Source: Pseudomonas sp. CHM02 (GTDB taxonomy: Bacteria > Pseudomonadota > Gammaproteobacteria > Pseudomonadales > Pseudomonadaceae). Taken from it: a stretch of DNA of 64,000 nucleotides. Of this stretch, positions 26,365 through 37,045 are shown in pieces (within the stretch, counting starts at the first letter, position 1; each line of letters starts with the position of its first letter). Position numbers and translations under genes: made by a program. Under the pieces are notes generated by a model. That model saw only the letters and a list, made by a program, of their open reading frames with translations, did not search any database and was not told the DNA's origin. The stretch covers positions 49,087 to 113,086 of the forward strand of contig NZ_JFCA01000023.1 of NCBI RefSeq assembly GCF_000612585.1. Reading direction: 5' to 3'.

Positions 26365-27987
26365 TCAGGGTTGCGAGTTCCTGGCCAGGTGCAGCAACAC
26401 GTAGGGGTTACGGTCGAACTCACCGGCGAGCGTCGGGGTGATGCTGCGAAAGCGCGGGTCCTGCAAGCCTTCGTAATCTGCTTCGCTCATTACCAGCCAG
26501 GCCGGCCCTTGGATCGGCTTCAGGTCAGCCGCTTGCTGGGTGAACAACGGCACCTGGTCGCAGTCGAGGTTGACCATGTATTTGATCGCCTTGGCGTCTT
26601 TGCCCAGACCGTGCAATACCACCGGCGCCCGTTGTTGCATCACCTGTTCATGCACTTGCAGGGTAAAGGTGCGGGTGTCGTAGACACTGCGTTCCAGCGG
26701 CTCGACCACCGAAATATAGGTGGCCCATACCGCCAGTACGGCTGCCAGGGCGGGCCCGACCGGGCGCAGGCGCGCTTTGCACAGCGTCAGCAATGCCAGA
26801 ACCTGTAGCGCGCCAAGCAGCGCGAAAACTACGCCGAGATGGCTCAATTGCTCCGGGTAGCGCGGACGTGCCAACAGCAACCCGGCTATCAACAACGCCG
26901 GCAACACCGTCCAGATCCCCAGCATCAGCCCACGCAGCCAGGCAAAGAACCTTCCGTGTGCAACCTGGAACGGATACGCCGCGATGATCGCCGCCATCGG
27001 CAACATCGGCAGCACATACCGGGCCTTTTTCGCCTGGGGAATCGACAGGCCCACCATCACCAGCACGCCGGCGGCCGCGCAATACCACACCAACTGCAAC
27101 GCCGGCCCCGGTGCACGTCGCCCGCTGATCACCATCGCCAGCAGCACCAGCAGGGCCATCGGATAAGCCATGGCGTAGTTGCCCAGGGAACTGGTGAAGT
27201 AATACAGCACGCCGCTGGAACCTTCGCTGCCATCCATGCGGCCAAGGAACTGCATGCGGATCACGTCCTGCATGAAGCTTTCGCCGCCGCTCAGCTTGGC
27301 CATCAGCAGCAACAGGCCGACACACGCCACCAGCAACGCCAGCGCCAACAAGCCGAAGCTGAACAGTTGGCGCCATTGCCGGTTGATCAAGTAATAGCTG
27401 CACAGCACGCCGGTGGGCACCACTAGGCCGATCGGCCCGCGGACGGCAAACCCTACGATCAACAGCAGGTAAAGCCAGTGCAGGCGTTTGCCCGCCCCGA
27501 AGTGGTCATAGGCATAACCCAGGTAGAACACCGCCAGGGCAATGGCAGCCAGCATCTGGTCAAGGGACACCCCACGGGTTTCGCTGATAAAGCAACTGCT
27601 CAACAACAGCATCGCAATGCTCAGCAAGCCCCAGCGCGGGGAGTAGGGCGCCGTGAGGCGATACACCAGCATCACGATCGACGCCGAAGCCATTGCCGTG
27701 GGCAGCCAGGCGGTGAGACTGGTGACGTGGCCCAGGGGCAATGACAGCAGCCAGGTCAGCACCGTCGACGTCGCCAGGTAATCCGCGTAAGGCTGCCCAT
27801 AGGTGGTGGGGAAAAACCCCGGCCCATGCCGCAGCATTTCCTGGGCGAACAGCACGAAACGTGAGTCGAAGCCAATGATCGCCTGGTGCCAGCTGCCGGC
27901 GATAAACAGCAACAGCGCCAGCAATCCCAAACCGAGGGATTGACGGCGGATCGTTGGCGTTAACAGGGGCGGTTGAGCTTTGTTCAC
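26365..27987 (-). CDS. ArnT-like membrane glycosyltransferase (second copy)
   Basis: A 540-residue polytopic protein of the PMT/ArnT (GT39/GT83) superfamily with about a dozen hydrophobic helices. FDSRFVLFAQEMLRHG occupies the place of the acidic catalytic loop of ArnT-type enzymes, and a C-terminal soluble domain of about 120 residues follows. It is the last gene of the arn operon, three bases after ugd. It probably transfers a sugar from an undecaprenyl carrier to an envelope acceptor. Because a canonical arnT is present upstream, this copy may have a different donor or acceptor. Confidence 0.85.
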   Translation of the reverse strand: MNKAQPPLLTPTIRRQSLGLGLLALLLFIAGSWHQAIIGFDSRFVLFAQEMLRHGPGFFPTTYGQPYADYLATSTVLTWLLSLPLGHVTSLTAWLPTAMASASIVMLVYRLTAPYSPRWGLLSIAMLLLSSCFISETRGVSLDQMLAAIALAVFYLGYAYDHFGAGKRLHWLYLLLIVGFAVRGPIGLVVPTGVLCSYYLINRQWRQLFSFGLLALALLVACVGLLLLMAKLSGGESFMQDVIRMQFLGRMDGSEGSSGVLYYFTSSLGNYAMAYPMALLVLLAMVISGRRAPGPALQLVWYCAAAGVLVMVGLSIPQAKKARYVLPMLPMAAIIAAYPFQVAHGRFFAWLRGLMLGIWTVLPALLIAGLLLARPRYPEQLSHLGVVFALLGALQVLALLTLCKARLRPVGPALAAVLAVWATYISVVEPLERSVYDTRTFTLQVHEQVMQQRAPVVLHGLGKDAKAIKYMVNLDCDQVPLFTQQAADLKPIQGPAWLVMSEADYEGLQDPRFRSITPTLAGEFDRNPYVLLHLARNSQP

Positions 27988-27990
27988 GTA

Positions 27991-29382
27991 TCAGGCTTCC
28001 ACGACCTTTGCTGCCGGTTGGGCCACCCACTGCTGCTGGGGAATCGGCAACTGGCAGGAGTCGCCACGGCCGATCGGGTAGTACTGGAAGCCTTTGCGCG
28101 CCAGGCGCTCGCCGTCGTAGAGGTTGCGGCCGTCGAAGATCACCGGGGTTTTCAGGCGCTGGTGGATCAGGTCGAAGTCCGGCGCCTTGAATTGCTGCCA
28201 TTCCGTGCAGACGATCAGCGCGTCGGCACCGCCCAGGGTGGATTCCGGCGTGCCCATCAGCATCAGCCGTGGATCATCGCCATAGATACGCTGGGTTTCC
28301 TGCATGGCTTCGGGGTCGAACGCGCGCACATTGGCGCCGGCAGCCCACAAGGCTTCCATCAGCACACGGCTGGGCGCATCACGCATGTCGTCGGTGTTGG
28401 GCTTGAACGCCAGGCCCCACAGGGCAAAGGTCTTGCCGCGCAGGTTGCCCTGGAAGAACGCATTGATCCGTTCGAACAGCTTGCTCTTCTGGCGCTGGTT
28501 GATGGCTTCCACTGCTTCAAGCAGGTCGCTGGAACAGTTGGCCTGCTTGGCGCTGTGGATCAGGGCGCGCATGTCCTTGGGGAAGCACGAACCGCCGTAG
28601 CCGCAACCGGGGTAGATAAAGTGGTAACCGATGCGCGAGTCGGCGCCGATGCCCAGGCGCACGGCTTCGATGTCCGCTCCCAGGTGTTCGGCCAGTTCGG
28701 CGATCTGGTTGATAAAGCTGATCTTGGTGGCCAGCATGCAGTTGGCGGCGTATTTGGTCAGCTCGGCACTGCGCAGGTCCATGAAGATGATGCGGTCATG
28801 GTTGCGGTTGAACGGTGCGTACAGGTCGCGCATCACATCGCGCACTTCTTCGCGCTCACAGCCGATGATGATGCGGTCCGGGCGGCGGCAGTCGGCCACG
28901 GCCGAACCTTCCTTGAGGAATTCCGGGTTGGAGACGATATCGAATTCCAAGTGCCGGCCAGCCAGGTGCAGGGCCTTTTCGATATGGGCGCGCAGGGTGT
29001 CGCCGGTACCGACGGGCACGGTGGATTTTTCCACCAGGATCACCGGTTCCTTGCGGTGACGGGCCACCGCATCGCCCACCGACAGCACGTACTTGAGGTC
29101 AGCCGAACCATCCTCGTCCGAAGGCGTGCCTACGGCGATAAACAGCACTTCACCATGCTCGACGGCCAATTGCTCATCAAAGGTGAAATGCAGGCGCCCA
29201 CTCTCCAGGTTCTCCTTCACCATGGCCGCCAGCCCCGGCTCGAAGATGCTCACATGGCCTTGCTGCAGCAGCTTGACCTTGTTCTGATCGACGTCCATGC
29301 AGATGACATCGTGACCGACCTCGGCTAATACGGTGGCCTGCACCAGACCGACGTAACCACTACCAAATACACTGATTTTCAT
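27991..29382 (-). CDS. ugd: UDP-glucose 6-dehydrogenase
   Basis: A 463-residue NAD-dependent enzyme with N-terminal Rossmann motif [11 protein letters not shown] and the catalytic Cys in [35 protein letters not shown] C-terminal motifs ([17 protein letters not shown]) are also present. It makes UDP-glucuronate, the precursor that ArnA decarboxylates oxidatively. The start overlaps arnF as ATGA. Having ugd inside the operon supplies the entry substrate for aminoarabinose synthesis. Confidence 0.95.
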   Translation of the reverse strand: MKISVFGSGYVGLVQATVLAEVGHDVICMDVDQNKVKLLQQGHVSIFEPGLAAMVKENLESGRLHFTFDEQLAVEHGEVLFIAVGTPSDEDGSADLKYVLSVGDAVARHRKEPVILVEKSTVPVGTGDTLRAHIEKALHLAGRHLEFDIVSNPEFLKEGSAVADCRRPDRIIIGCEREEVRDVMRDLYAPFNRNHDRIIFMDLRSAELTKYAANCMLATKISFINQIAELAEHLGADIEAVRLGIGADSRIGYHFIYPGCGYGGSCFPKDMRALIHSAKQANCSSDLLEAVEAINQRQKSKLFERINAFFQGNLRGKTFALWGLAFKPNTDDMRDAPSRVLMEALWAAGANVRAFDPEAMQETQRIYGDDPRLMLMGTPESTLGGADALIVCTEWQQFKAPDFDLIHQRLKTPVIFDGRNLYDGERLARKGFQYYPIGRGDSCQLPIPQQQWVAQPAAKVVEA

Positions 29383-29792
29383 GGGGCATTCCTGGGACTT
29401 GTAGCGCTAGCACGACGAGAGTTGATTACCAGCACACCGAGGATGACAAGCGCCACCCCCAGGGTTTTTGAAACGGAGAAATCTTCGTTGAACACCGGCA
29501 GGCTGGCCGCCAGCAGGTACACCAGGGCATAGCTGATGCTCAACAGCGAATAGGCACGGCCCAGCGGCAGGTGCTTGAGCGCGCCGAGCCAGCAGAGCAT
29601 CGACAGCGCGTAGGCCACGATCGCCAGGCTCACTACGCCGAGGGCGCCCAGGTCGATGCTGTTGTGGGTGAATGCGGCCAGCCATTCGCTGGGCAGCGGC
29701 AAGCGCGTCATGCTCCAGCGCATGCCCAATTGGGCAGCACTGACCAGGCCGACGCTGCCCAGGGCCAGGGCAAAGCCTTGGAGCCGGCTCAT
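29379..29792 (-). CDS. arnF: Undecaprenyl-phosphate-aminoarabinose flippase subunit ArnF
   Basis: A 137-residue SMR/EamA-like protein with four membrane helices ([68 protein letters not shown]). ATG 29792 overlaps the arnE stop as ATGA. It forms the inner-membrane flippase with ArnE that turns the lipid-linked 4-amino-4-deoxy-L-arabinose to the periplasmic face for ArnT. The conserved position directly after arnE and the [10 protein letters not shown] motif support the subunit assignment. Confidence 0.9.
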   Translation of the reverse strand: MSRLQGFALALGSVGLVSAAQLGMRWSMTRLPLPSEWLAAFTHNSIDLGALGVVSLAIVAYALSMLCWLGALKHLPLGRAYSLLSISYALVYLLAASLPVFNEDFSVSKTLGVALVILGVLVINSRRASATSPRNAP

Positions 29793-30136
29793 ACGTGGCG
29801 CCCCAGCAGCACGACACCGGCGATGACCAGCGCCACGCCCAGCCAATGACGGTGGTCGACGGGCTCATGAAAGACAAACCGTGCCACCAGGGTGACCAGC
29901 ACAAAATTCAGGCTGAGCATCGGGTAGGCAATGCCCACTTCCAGGCGCTGCAGCACCAGCAACCACACCAGCAGGCCCAGGCCCAGGCACACCAGCGCCG
30001 ACCACAACCACGGCGAACGCAGCTTCAGCGCCCAGCCATCCGGGCGCTCGCGCCAGCTTTCCACGGCGAATTTCTGCGAGACCTGGCCCATGCAGGTCAA
30101 CAGGCAGGCGGCCAGCAACAGCAGCAGGGTGATCAT
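29789..30136 (-). CDS. arnE: Undecaprenyl-phosphate-aminoarabinose flippase subunit ArnE
   Basis: A 115-residue four-helix SMR-type membrane protein ([71 protein letters not shown]). It partners ArnF. Its ATG at 30136 overlaps the arnT stop by four bases and its own stop overlaps arnF. The [12 protein letters not shown] segment corresponds to the conserved TM3 region of ArnE/EmrE-like flippases. Confidence 0.9.
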   Translation of the reverse strand: MITLLLLLAACLLTCMGQVSQKFAVESWRERPDGWALKLRSPWLWSALVCLGLGLLVWLLVLQRLEVGIAYPMLSLNFVLVTLVARFVFHEPVDHRHWLGVALVIAGVVLLGRHV

Positions 30137-31788
30137 GGCGCCACCTGCGGGAAGATCAGGATCACGATATTGCCTTGCTCATAGCGCTGGCCGTCGTTGG
30201 GCAGCAACGCGAGCTCGGCGCGTTCATCGTCACCCTTGACCCGCATCACCACCCCGACCGGGCCTTGTTGACGCGCATCGCTCATCCACTGCTGGACCTG
30301 AGTGATATCCACCTTGTGATGGCCGGCATCCGGGTAGGCGAGGCCGTATTTGACTTCGCCGATGGTGTTGTAGAGCGTCACGTCCGGGCGCGCCAGGCGC
30401 CACGACAGCGCCGACGCCGCGCCCAGGTCATTGCTCAGCAAGGCGGTGGCGGGTTGCAGTTCCGGCAGGTGGTCGATGATGAATGAGTCAGGGGTCTTGT
30501 TGTAGACCACCGAGTGCGGCAAGGCCGCCGGCAACAATGCCACCATCAGCCAACTGCCGAGGACCGGCGCCGCCCACAGCCGTAACGGCTGTGCGGCCTG
30601 CAGCAGGTTGGCCAGGATCCAGCCGAACAGGAAGGTGAACACCAGCAGCAGGCTGAGGGTTTCCTGACCGTGTGCGTACACCGGTTTTTTCAGTTGGAAC
30701 CAACTGAGCGCGAGCAGTACCACCACGCCGATGACCAGGTTCAACCAGCCGTTGATGCGCAAGGCCCGGTAACGGCCCTGGACCAGTTTGTCGGCCAGGG
30801 TGTTGCCCATCAGCAGGGCCAGCGGCAGCAGGCACGGCATGATGTAGGAAGGCAGCTTGCCCTTGGCCAGGCTGAAAAACGCCAGCGGCATCAGCAGCCA
30901 CAGCACGACAAAGCCGATTTTTGCGTTGCGTTTGTTGTGCCAGGCCTGTTTCAAGGTGGACGGCAACAGGCCCACCCACGGCAGGCTGAAGGCAACCAGC
31001 AGCGGCAGGTAATACCAGAACGGCTCGGCGTGTTGGGCATCGTCGCCGGCAAAGCGCTGGATGTGTTCGTGCCAGAAGAAGAAGTTCCAGTAGTCAGGCT
31101 CTTGCAGGTGGACCGCCAGTGCCCATGGCAAGCTCACGGCAATCGCCACGGCCACGGCGAGCAGGCCGTAACCCAGCAGTTCACGAAAGCGCTTCTGCCA
31201 GATCGCGTAGGGCAGGGCGATCAGTACCGGCAGCAACCAGGCCAGGAACCCTTTGGTCATGAAGCCCATGCCGCAGGCCAGGCCGAGCAGCGCCCAGGCG
31301 CCCAGGCGAGCGCTGCGAGTGGTGCTGTCGAAGCAGAACCACAGAGCCACGCCGGTCAGGTTCACCCAGAACGTGAACTGCGGATCGAGGTTGGCATACC
31401 CGCCCAGCGCCGCGACGCTGGCAAAACTCATGTAGAGCACGGTGCTGGCCAGGCTCTTGCGCGGGTCATTCCACAAGCGGCGGCTGATCAGGTACACCAG
31501 CAGGATGCTCAAGCCAGTGCTCAAGGCCGACGCAAACCGCACGCCGAACAGGTTTTGCCCGAAGATCGCCTGGCCCAGCGCGATCATCCAGTAGCCCGCC
31601 GCCGGCTTTTCGAAGTAGCGAATGCCCATGAAGTGCGGCGCGGCCCACTTGCCGGTCAGCAGCATTTCCTGGCTGATCTGTGCGTAGCGGGTTTCGTCCG
31701 GAATCCACAGGCCGTGAGTGGCCAGCGGCAGCAGGTAAAACACGCCAAACGCCAGCAGGAGCAGGGGCAGGGTCCAACGCCGAATCAT
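30133..31788 (-). CDS. arnT: Lipid A 4-amino-4-deoxy-L-arabinosyltransferase ArnT
   Basis: A 551-residue GT83 enzyme with about 12-13 membrane helices and a periplasmic C-terminal domain. The conserved acidic loop is [16 protein letters not shown] near residues 30-45, followed by FEKPAAGYW. It moves aminoarabinose from undecaprenyl phosphate to lipid A phosphates, lowering negative charge and giving polymyxin resistance. It overlaps arnD upstream and arnE downstream by ATGA. Length is normal. Confidence 0.94.
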   Translation of the reverse strand: MIRRWTLPLLLLAFGVFYLLPLATHGLWIPDETRYAQISQEMLLTGKWAAPHFMGIRYFEKPAAGYWMIALGQAIFGQNLFGVRFASALSTGLSILLVYLISRRLWNDPRKSLASTVLYMSFASVAALGGYANLDPQFTFWVNLTGVALWFCFDSTTRSARLGAWALLGLACGMGFMTKGFLAWLLPVLIALPYAIWQKRFRELLGYGLLAVAVAIAVSLPWALAVHLQEPDYWNFFFWHEHIQRFAGDDAQHAEPFWYYLPLLVAFSLPWVGLLPSTLKQAWHNKRNAKIGFVVLWLLMPLAFFSLAKGKLPSYIMPCLLPLALLMGNTLADKLVQGRYRALRINGWLNLVIGVVVLLALSWFQLKKPVYAHGQETLSLLLVFTFLFGWILANLLQAAQPLRLWAAPVLGSWLMVALLPAALPHSVVYNKTPDSFIIDHLPELQPATALLSNDLGAASALSWRLARPDVTLYNTIGEVKYGLAYPDAGHHKVDITQVQQWMSDARQQGPVGVVMRVKGDDERAELALLPNDGQRYEQGNIVILIFPQVAP

Positions 31789-32669
31789 GCCTGTTGCACT
31801 CCAAGCCAGCCTTCGCGGCCGCTCAAGGCGCCGCGCACCAGCTGCTGCCGGGGCAGGGTGGTCAGGTCGGTGGGCAACAGGTCGCCCAGGGGCTGGAAGT
31901 CGATGCCGCGCTGCCCTGCCTGGGCGAGCAGTTGGCGAAAGTCATTGGCCATCAGAATCCCTTCTACTTCTGCGTGGATCGTGTAGACGTTGAGCTTCGA
32001 CGCGGCAAAGCGGTCGAGGATGAACCCATTGAAGTCTTTGGCAGCCACCACCGGCCCGACGACTTCGTCGAAGGTCGGCAGGTCGACCGGAATTTGTGGG
32101 GTGCCCGCACTGCCATCGGCCAGGGTAGGACGAAACAGGCTGGTGCCCCGGCAATCGCTGTTGTAGCGAAAGTTGAAACCTTGCTTGGCTTGCACGACAC
32201 GTTCATCGGCGCGCCAACCGGCGGCGGCGGAACAGTCGACACGTTCGCCGAGGATGTCGCTCAGGGTGTCGACACCACGGCGGATCTGCTCGACCAACTG
32301 TGCTTCGCTCCAGCGCCCGGTGTTGGCCTGCCAGCCGTGGTGGTCCCACGCGTGCAGGCCGACCTCATGCCCGGCCGCCTTGGCCTGGCGCATCAGGTGC
32401 CCCAGGTCACGGCCAATCGGCTTGCCCGGCCAGGCGGTGCCGGCCAGCAAGATATCCCAGCCGTACAGCCCGGCGGCGTTGGAACGCAGCATCTTCCACA
32501 GAAACTGCGGGCGGATCAGGCGCCACAAGTGGCGCCCCATGTTGTCCGGCCCGACACTGAAGAAGAACGTCGCTTTCACCCCGGCTTCGTCCAGGGTGTC
32601 AAGCAGCCGCGGCACACCTTCACGGGTGCCACGGTAGGTGTCGACGTCGATGCGCAAGCCTGCCTTCAT
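31785..32669 (-). CDS. arnD: 4-deoxy-4-formamido-L-arabinose-phosphoundecaprenol deformylase ArnD
   Basis: A 294-residue polysaccharide-deacetylase-fold enzyme. Metal-binding motif 1 is [13 protein letters not shown], then [16 protein letters not shown] and the HAWDHHGWQ histidine motif. It removes the formyl group after ArnC transfers Ara4FN to the carrier lipid. The start codon overlaps the arnA stop (TAATG), implying coupling. All expected motifs are present. Confidence 0.94.
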   Translation of the reverse strand: MKAGLRIDVDTYRGTREGVPRLLDTLDEAGVKATFFFSVGPDNMGRHLWRLIRPQFLWKMLRSNAAGLYGWDILLAGTAWPGKPIGRDLGHLMRQAKAAGHEVGLHAWDHHGWQANTGRWSEAQLVEQIRRGVDTLSDILGERVDCSAAAGWRADERVVQAKQGFNFRYNSDCRGTSLFRPTLADGSAGTPQIPVDLPTFDEVVGPVVAAKDFNGFILDRFAASKLNVYTIHAEVEGILMANDFRQLLAQAGQRGIDFQPLGDLLPTDLTTLPRQQLVRGALSGREGWLGVQQA

Positions 32670-34672
32670 TATTTGGTTTCTTCGGCAGACTGGGCGATTT
32701 CGAGCATGGCTTCACGCAGGAAGAAGTCCAGCGTGTTGCCGATGGTTTCGCTCATCTCCACGGTCGGCTCCCAGTTCAGCAGGCGTTTGGCGTTTTCGAT
32801 ACTTGGCTTGCGGTGCGCCACGTCCTGGTAACCGGTGCCGTAGAACGCCTTGCTCTCCACATCCCGGAAACCGGCGAACGGCGGGAAGTTACCGCGCAGC
32901 GGGTGCGCTTCGAACTGGCGCAGCAGCTCTTCGCCCAACTGACGGATGCTGGCTTCGTTTTCCGGGTTGCCGATGTTGATGATCTGGCCGTTGCACGCAT
33001 CGTTGTCGTTATCGATGATGCGCGCCAGGGCTTCGATACCGTCGGCGATGTCGGTGAAGCAACGTTTCTGCTCACCACCGTCGAACAGACGGATCGGCGT
33101 GCCTTCCACCAGGTTCAGGATCAGTTGGGTGATGGCGCGGGAGCTGCCGATACGTGCCGAGTCCAGGCGGTCCAGGCGCGGCCCCATCCAGTTGAAGGGA
33201 CGGAACAGGGTGAAGTTCAGGCCCTTGGCGCCGTAGGCCCAGATCACGCGGTCCAGCAGTTGCTTGGAGACCGAGTAGATCCAGCGCTGCTTGTTGACCG
33301 GGCCGACCACCAGGTTGGAGGTGTCTTCGTCGAAGTACTGGTCCTGGCACATGCCATAGACTTCGGAGGTCGACGGGAAGATCACGCGCTTGTTGTACTT
33401 GACGCAGTAGCGCACCAGCTTGAGGTTTTCTTCGAAGTCCAGCTCGAACACGCGCAGCGGGTTGCGGGTGTATTCGATCGGCGTGGCGATGGCCACCAGC
33501 GGCAGGACCACGTCGCACTTCTTGATGTGGTACTCGATCCACTCGGTGTGGATGCTGATGTCGCCTTCCACGTAATGGAAGTTCGGGTGGCTGCGCAGGC
33601 GCTCGATGGCGTCGGAGCCGATGTCCAGGCCGTAGACTTCATAGCGGTCGTCACGCAGCAGACGCTCGGACAGGTGGTTACCGATAAAGCCGTTCACGCC
33701 CAGGATCAGCACACGGGTACGCCGCGGCTTGCGACCGGACTCGGAGCCGCGCAACACGGAACCGTCGACCAGGCCCAGTTCGTTGGCCAGCGACGGACCG
33801 GCCAGGTACAGGCCATTGTCGTTGCGCTGGCCGAACGTGATCACCAGGGAGTCTTCGCCACAGGCTATGCGCAGCGGGTTGGCACTGATCACGCGGCCCG
33901 GTGCCAGGCCTTCGTTACCCTTGACCACCTCGGCCTGCCACACGATCAGCTTGTGCTCGCCCACGGCGCAGAAGGCACCCGGGTAAGGCTGGGTCACGGC
34001 GCGGACCAGGTTGAACAGTTCTTCAGCGGGTTTCTTCCACTCCAGCTTGCCGTCGGCGGCGGTGCGGCGGCCAAAGTAAGTGGCCTGGCTTTCGTCCTGG
34101 GCGGTTTCAGCCAGTTTGCCCTGGGCCAATTGCGGCAGGGCATCGCGCAACAGGTTGCTGGCGGCGTCGCGCAGTTTGGCGTGCAGGGTCAGGCCGGTGT
34201 CGCTGCGCTCGATGATGACTTTCTGTTGGGCCAGGATCGCGCCGGCATCCGCACGCTTGACCATGCGGTGCAGGGTCACGCCGGTTTCGGTTTCGCCATT
34301 GACCAGCACCCAGTTGGCCGGTGCGCGGCCACGGTATTTAGGCAGCAACGAGCCGTGCAGGTTGAACGCACCTTTGCGCGCGGTGGCCAGCAGTGGCTCG
34401 CTCAGCAGGTTGCGGTAGTAGAACGAGAAGAGGTAGTCCGGGTTCAGCTTGGCGATGCGCTCGATCCACAGCGGGTGGTTGGCGTCTTCCGGGGCGTGCA
34501 CCGGGATACCGTTGCGCGCGCACAATTGGGCAACGGAGCCGTAGAAGTTGTTTTCCTTCGGGTCGTCGGCATGGGTGAACACGGCGGCAATTTCGTAACC
34601 CGTACTGAGCAGCGCTTCGATGCCTGCACAACCAATATCGTGGTACGCGAATACAACAGCTTTTGAACTCAT
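32669..34672 (-). CDS. arnA: Bifunctional UDP-Ara4N formyltransferase / UDP-glucuronate decarboxylase ArnA
   Basis: A 667-residue fusion. The N-terminal formyltransferase (1 to about 300) has [19 protein letters not shown] with the Asn and His catalytic residues and VKRADAGAI with the Asp. The C-terminal dehydrogenase (about 315-667) has [24 protein letters not shown] and the Tyr-Lys pair in [10 protein letters not shown]. It oxidatively decarboxylates UDP-glucuronate and formylates UDP-Ara4N. The intermediate transamination step belongs to ArnB, which this operon lacks. Start and stop overlap neighbours arnC and arnD. Confidence 0.95.
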   Translation of the reverse strand: MSSKAVVFAYHDIGCAGIEALLSTGYEIAAVFTHADDPKENNFYGSVAQLCARNGIPVHAPEDANHPLWIERIAKLNPDYLFSFYYRNLLSEPLLATARKGAFNLHGSLLPKYRGRAPANWVLVNGETETGVTLHRMVKRADAGAILAQQKVIIERSDTGLTLHAKLRDAASNLLRDALPQLAQGKLAETAQDESQATYFGRRTAADGKLEWKKPAEELFNLVRAVTQPYPGAFCAVGEHKLIVWQAEVVKGNEGLAPGRVISANPLRIACGEDSLVITFGQRNDNGLYLAGPSLANELGLVDGSVLRGSESGRKPRRTRVLILGVNGFIGNHLSERLLRDDRYEVYGLDIGSDAIERLRSHPNFHYVEGDISIHTEWIEYHIKKCDVVLPLVAIATPIEYTRNPLRVFELDFEENLKLVRYCVKYNKRVIFPSTSEVYGMCQDQYFDEDTSNLVVGPVNKQRWIYSVSKQLLDRVIWAYGAKGLNFTLFRPFNWMGPRLDRLDSARIGSSRAITQLILNLVEGTPIRLFDGGEQKRCFTDIADGIEALARIIDNDNDACNGQIINIGNPENEASIRQLGEELLRQFEAHPLRGNFPPFAGFRDVESKAFYGTGYQDVAHRKPSIENAKRLLNWEPTVEMSETIGNTLDFFLREAMLEIAQSAEETK

Positions 34673-35700
34673 GATTGGACCTGATCAGCAGAAGTAGAGG
34701 TATGGGAGGACACCAGGCCGTCAACGACGACCACGGGAGCCGGTGCTGCCGGTTGGTTGCGCAGCACTTTTTCGATAAAGAAGCGCGGGCGGGCGCGCAC
34801 GTCGCTGTACATGCGACCCAGGTATTCGCCCAGAAGGCCCATGCCGATGAACTGGCCACCGGTGAACACGAACAGCACCGCGAACAGCACGAACAGCCCA
34901 TCGCCGGCCCAGTCGGCACCGAAGGCCAGGCGCATGACGATCAACGCGAAGGCAAACAGCATGCCCAGCGCTGCCAGGCTGAAGCCGACGATGGACAGCA
35001 GGCGCAGTGGGGTGGTGGTCATGCACGTCAGCAGGTCGAACATCAGGCTGATCAGGCGCATGGCGCTGTATTTGGATTCGCCGTGCTCACGCTCGGCGTG
35101 GTGCACCAGTATCTCGGTGGTGTGACGGGCAAAGCCGTTGGCCAGGATCGGGATGAAGGTGCTGCGTTCGCGGCAGGCGAGCATTGCATCGACGATGGTG
35201 CGGCGGTAGGCGCGCAGCATGCAGCCGTAGTCGCTCATGGCCACGCCGGTCGAGCGCTGCACGGCCAGATTGATCAGGCGCGAAGGCCAGCGGCGAAAGG
35301 CCGAGTCCTGGCGATTGTTGCGCACCGTGGCAACCACGTCGTAGCCCAGGGCGGCCTGTTCCACCAGGCGCGGGATTTCTTCGGGCGGGTTTTGCAGGTC
35401 GGCGTCGAGGGTGATCACCACTTCGCCCCGGCACTGCTCGAAACCGGCCATGATCGCCGCATGCTGGCCGTAGTTGCGGTTGAGGATCACCCCCACTACG
35501 TTGCTGCCGTCCTCGGAGGCGGCGTCTTCCAGCAATTGGGCCGAATTGTCGCGGCTACCGTCATCCACCAGGATGATTTCGTATTCGTAGGCCAGTTGCT
35601 TGCAGGCTGCCGTCGTACGACGCAGCAATTCAGGCAGGCTCTCTTGTTCGTTGTAGACCGGGATAACGATCGACACACAATGAATAGGGTAGGGTTTCAA
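34669..35700 (-). CDS. arnC: Undecaprenyl-phosphate Ara4FN transferase ArnC
   Basis: A 343-residue GT2 glycosyltransferase. The N-terminal catalytic domain shows [24 protein letters not shown] and [12 protein letters not shown]. Two C-terminal membrane helices ([37 protein letters not shown]) follow. The start appears to be TTG 35700, with GAGG ten bases upstream. A nearer ATG is followed at once by a stop. It attaches Ara4FN to undecaprenyl phosphate. It is the first gene of the operon here, whereas arnB normally precedes it. Confidence 0.93.
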   Translation of the reverse strand: MKPYPIHCVSIVIPVYNEQESLPELLRRTTAACKQLAYEYEIILVDDGSRDNSAQLLEDAASEDGSNVVGVILNRNYGQHAAIMAGFEQCRGEVVITLDADLQNPPEEIPRLVEQAALGYDVVATVRNNRQDSAFRRWPSRLINLAVQRSTGVAMSDYGCMLRAYRRTIVDAMLACRERSTFIPILANGFARHTTEILVHHAEREHGESKYSAMRLISLMFDLLTCMTTTPLRLLSIVGFSLAALGMLFAFALIVMRLAFGADWAGDGLFVLFAVLFVFTGGQFIGMGLLGEYLGRMYSDVRARPRFFIEKVLRNQPAAPAPVVVVDGLVSSHTSTSADQVQS

Positions 35701-36112
35701 AGATTCATGACCTCGGGGTTAGAACAACTTGGAGCGTGGCAACAGCAGCAATCATTGGGCAAAAGTCCAGGCCGCAGGTTAAATAACGGCGCCAAAGGTG
35801 AAGCATAATCAAGAGGTTAGACGATATAGCGCGGTTTGCTATGAAGTGCTGCATTAAAGATTAAGCGCAAAAATGTGGAACCGATATGAAAGCCGGATGA
35901 AAAACTCGTTTATTTGACAGGTAGACAGCTAGGGTTCAGCTAAGCAACTAAGGGGCTACAGGCTTTAGTTGCCTGGCGAAATAGGAACGGTCTGTAAGGC
36001 ATTTGGTTCAACTTGGCTGCCTGCGCGCAGTGACGGAATTTAAGTGAAGAATCTTCTCTGCAATGCCCCCCAAGTGCCGGTAAAGTAAGGCGTCTCTTGC
36101 CAGGGTGATCGG
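35701..36112. promoter_or_regulatory. AT-rich divergent region upstream of the arn operon
   Basis: About 410 bases of AT-richer sequence separate arnC (minus) from a secreted-protein gene (plus). No reading frame resembling ArnB was found on either strand. The stretch 35850-35920 holds several TTAA-containing elements in both orientations, but none forms a clean PmrA box (two TTAA half-sites at 11-base phasing) or PhoP box. It probably contains the arn promoter. Confidence 0.45.
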
Positions 36113-36937
36113 ATGAATAGCGTGCAGCTTTTACGCGGCCAGTTGCGGCCTGCTTTGATGGGATCGTTGATGGGGTTGTTGATGAGCGTGACGTGGGTCA
36201 CGACCGTACAGGCCGATGACGGGGTGGCGCTCACCAGCATCGACCAGGTGCCGGAGGGTGTGGAAGTGCGCGGCAAGCAGATCGCCGCCTATACCTGGGA
36301 CGATCGCCAAGGCAAAAACCTGCTGGTGCTCGCCGAACAAGTCAGCGAGCGTGACGACGACGGCACCCAGTCGGCGTTCGTGTACGCCGCCCAGTACCTG
36401 ACCGACGGCAACCGCCCCAAGCGCGTGTGGATGCTCTACGACGATGTGCAGCATTGCGAATTCGACGCCGCCCTGCGCTTCGACAGGGCGGCCACCAAGG
36501 TCACCGACCTCACCGGCGATGGCATCACCCAGGCCACCGTGGGTTATTCGCGCACCTGCACCAGTGATGTCAGCCCCAACGAATTCAAGCTGATCATGCA
36601 TGTCGGCAAGTCGCAGAAGTACCGTCTGCGCGGGGTCGATCGCGTCGGCGCAGCGTGGTGGGACGAAGAGGCCGGCGCCTTGCGCGGCATGCCGTTGCCC
36701 AAGGACTGCAGCGTGGCCGGGCAGCAGGCGCTGGTCAGCCAGTACAAGGAGCAGGGCACCGAGTTGCCATTGCCGGGGTGTTATGGCGACGAGAAGGACT
36801 TCGCCAAGGCGCCGGACGCGTACCTGACGTTCATGCGCCAGCACTGGTTCGCGCTGATGCAGAAGCAGGACAGCGAATGGAGCCAGACCCAGGTGCAGCC
36901 GCAGGAGCCCACCGAGGAAGACGATACGGCCCCGTGA
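36113..36937 (+). CDS. Secreted hypothetical protein
   Basis: A 274-residue protein with an N-terminal signal peptide: hydrophobic core MGSLMGLLMSVTWVTTV and probable cleavage after VQA at about residue 34. The mature part contains VPEGVEVRGKQIAAYTWDD, KRVWMLYDDVQHCEFDA, LTGDGITQATVGYSRTCTSD and a Glu/Gln-rich tail. Several Cys residues could form disulfides in the periplasm. The LTGDGITQ segment resembles the DxDGD-type calcium loops of M949-like proteins. No enzyme motif recognised. It is probably a conserved Pseudomonas periplasmic protein. Confidence 0.75.
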   Translation: MNSVQLLRGQLRPALMGSLMGLLMSVTWVTTVQADDGVALTSIDQVPEGVEVRGKQIAAYTWDDRQGKNLLVLAEQVSERDDDGTQSAFVYAAQYLTDGNRPKRVWMLYDDVQHCEFDAALRFDRAATKVTDLTGDGITQATVGYSRTCTSDVSPNEFKLIMHVGKSQKYRLRGVDRVGAAWWDEEAGALRGMPLPKDCSVAGQQALVSQYKEQGTELPLPGCYGDEKDFAKAPDAYLTFMRQHWFALMQKQDSEWSQTQVQPQEPTEEDDTAP

Positions 36938-36987
36938 CTTTGTGCGAGGGCCGGTGCTGGGTTAGACTCGGCCTTCGCCAATTCACT

Positions 36988-37025
36988 AAATAGCTCGATT
37001 AAACAAAGGCTTGTTCGAGTTATTT
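36988..37025. repeat. Imperfect 38-base inverted repeat before the integrase gene
   Basis: The arm AAATAGCTCGA (36988-36998) pairs with TCGAGTTATTT (37015-37025) with one mismatch. Inside, AACAA (37002-37006) faces TTGTT (37011-37015). It lies 20 bases before the recombinase start. It may be a recombinase core/operator site or the terminator of the preceding gene. Confidence 0.6.
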
Positions 37026-37045
37026 AATCCAAAGGCTGATCTACC

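Noticed and set aside
32813..34666. 617-codon plus-strand frame opposite arnA
   Set aside because: ArnA on the minus strand has all its catalytic motifs and overlaps its neighbours correctly. The opposite frame is a shadow.
35850..35920. PmrA or PhoP box before arnC
   Set aside because: TTAA-type elements exist, but the half-site phasing does not fit either consensus.
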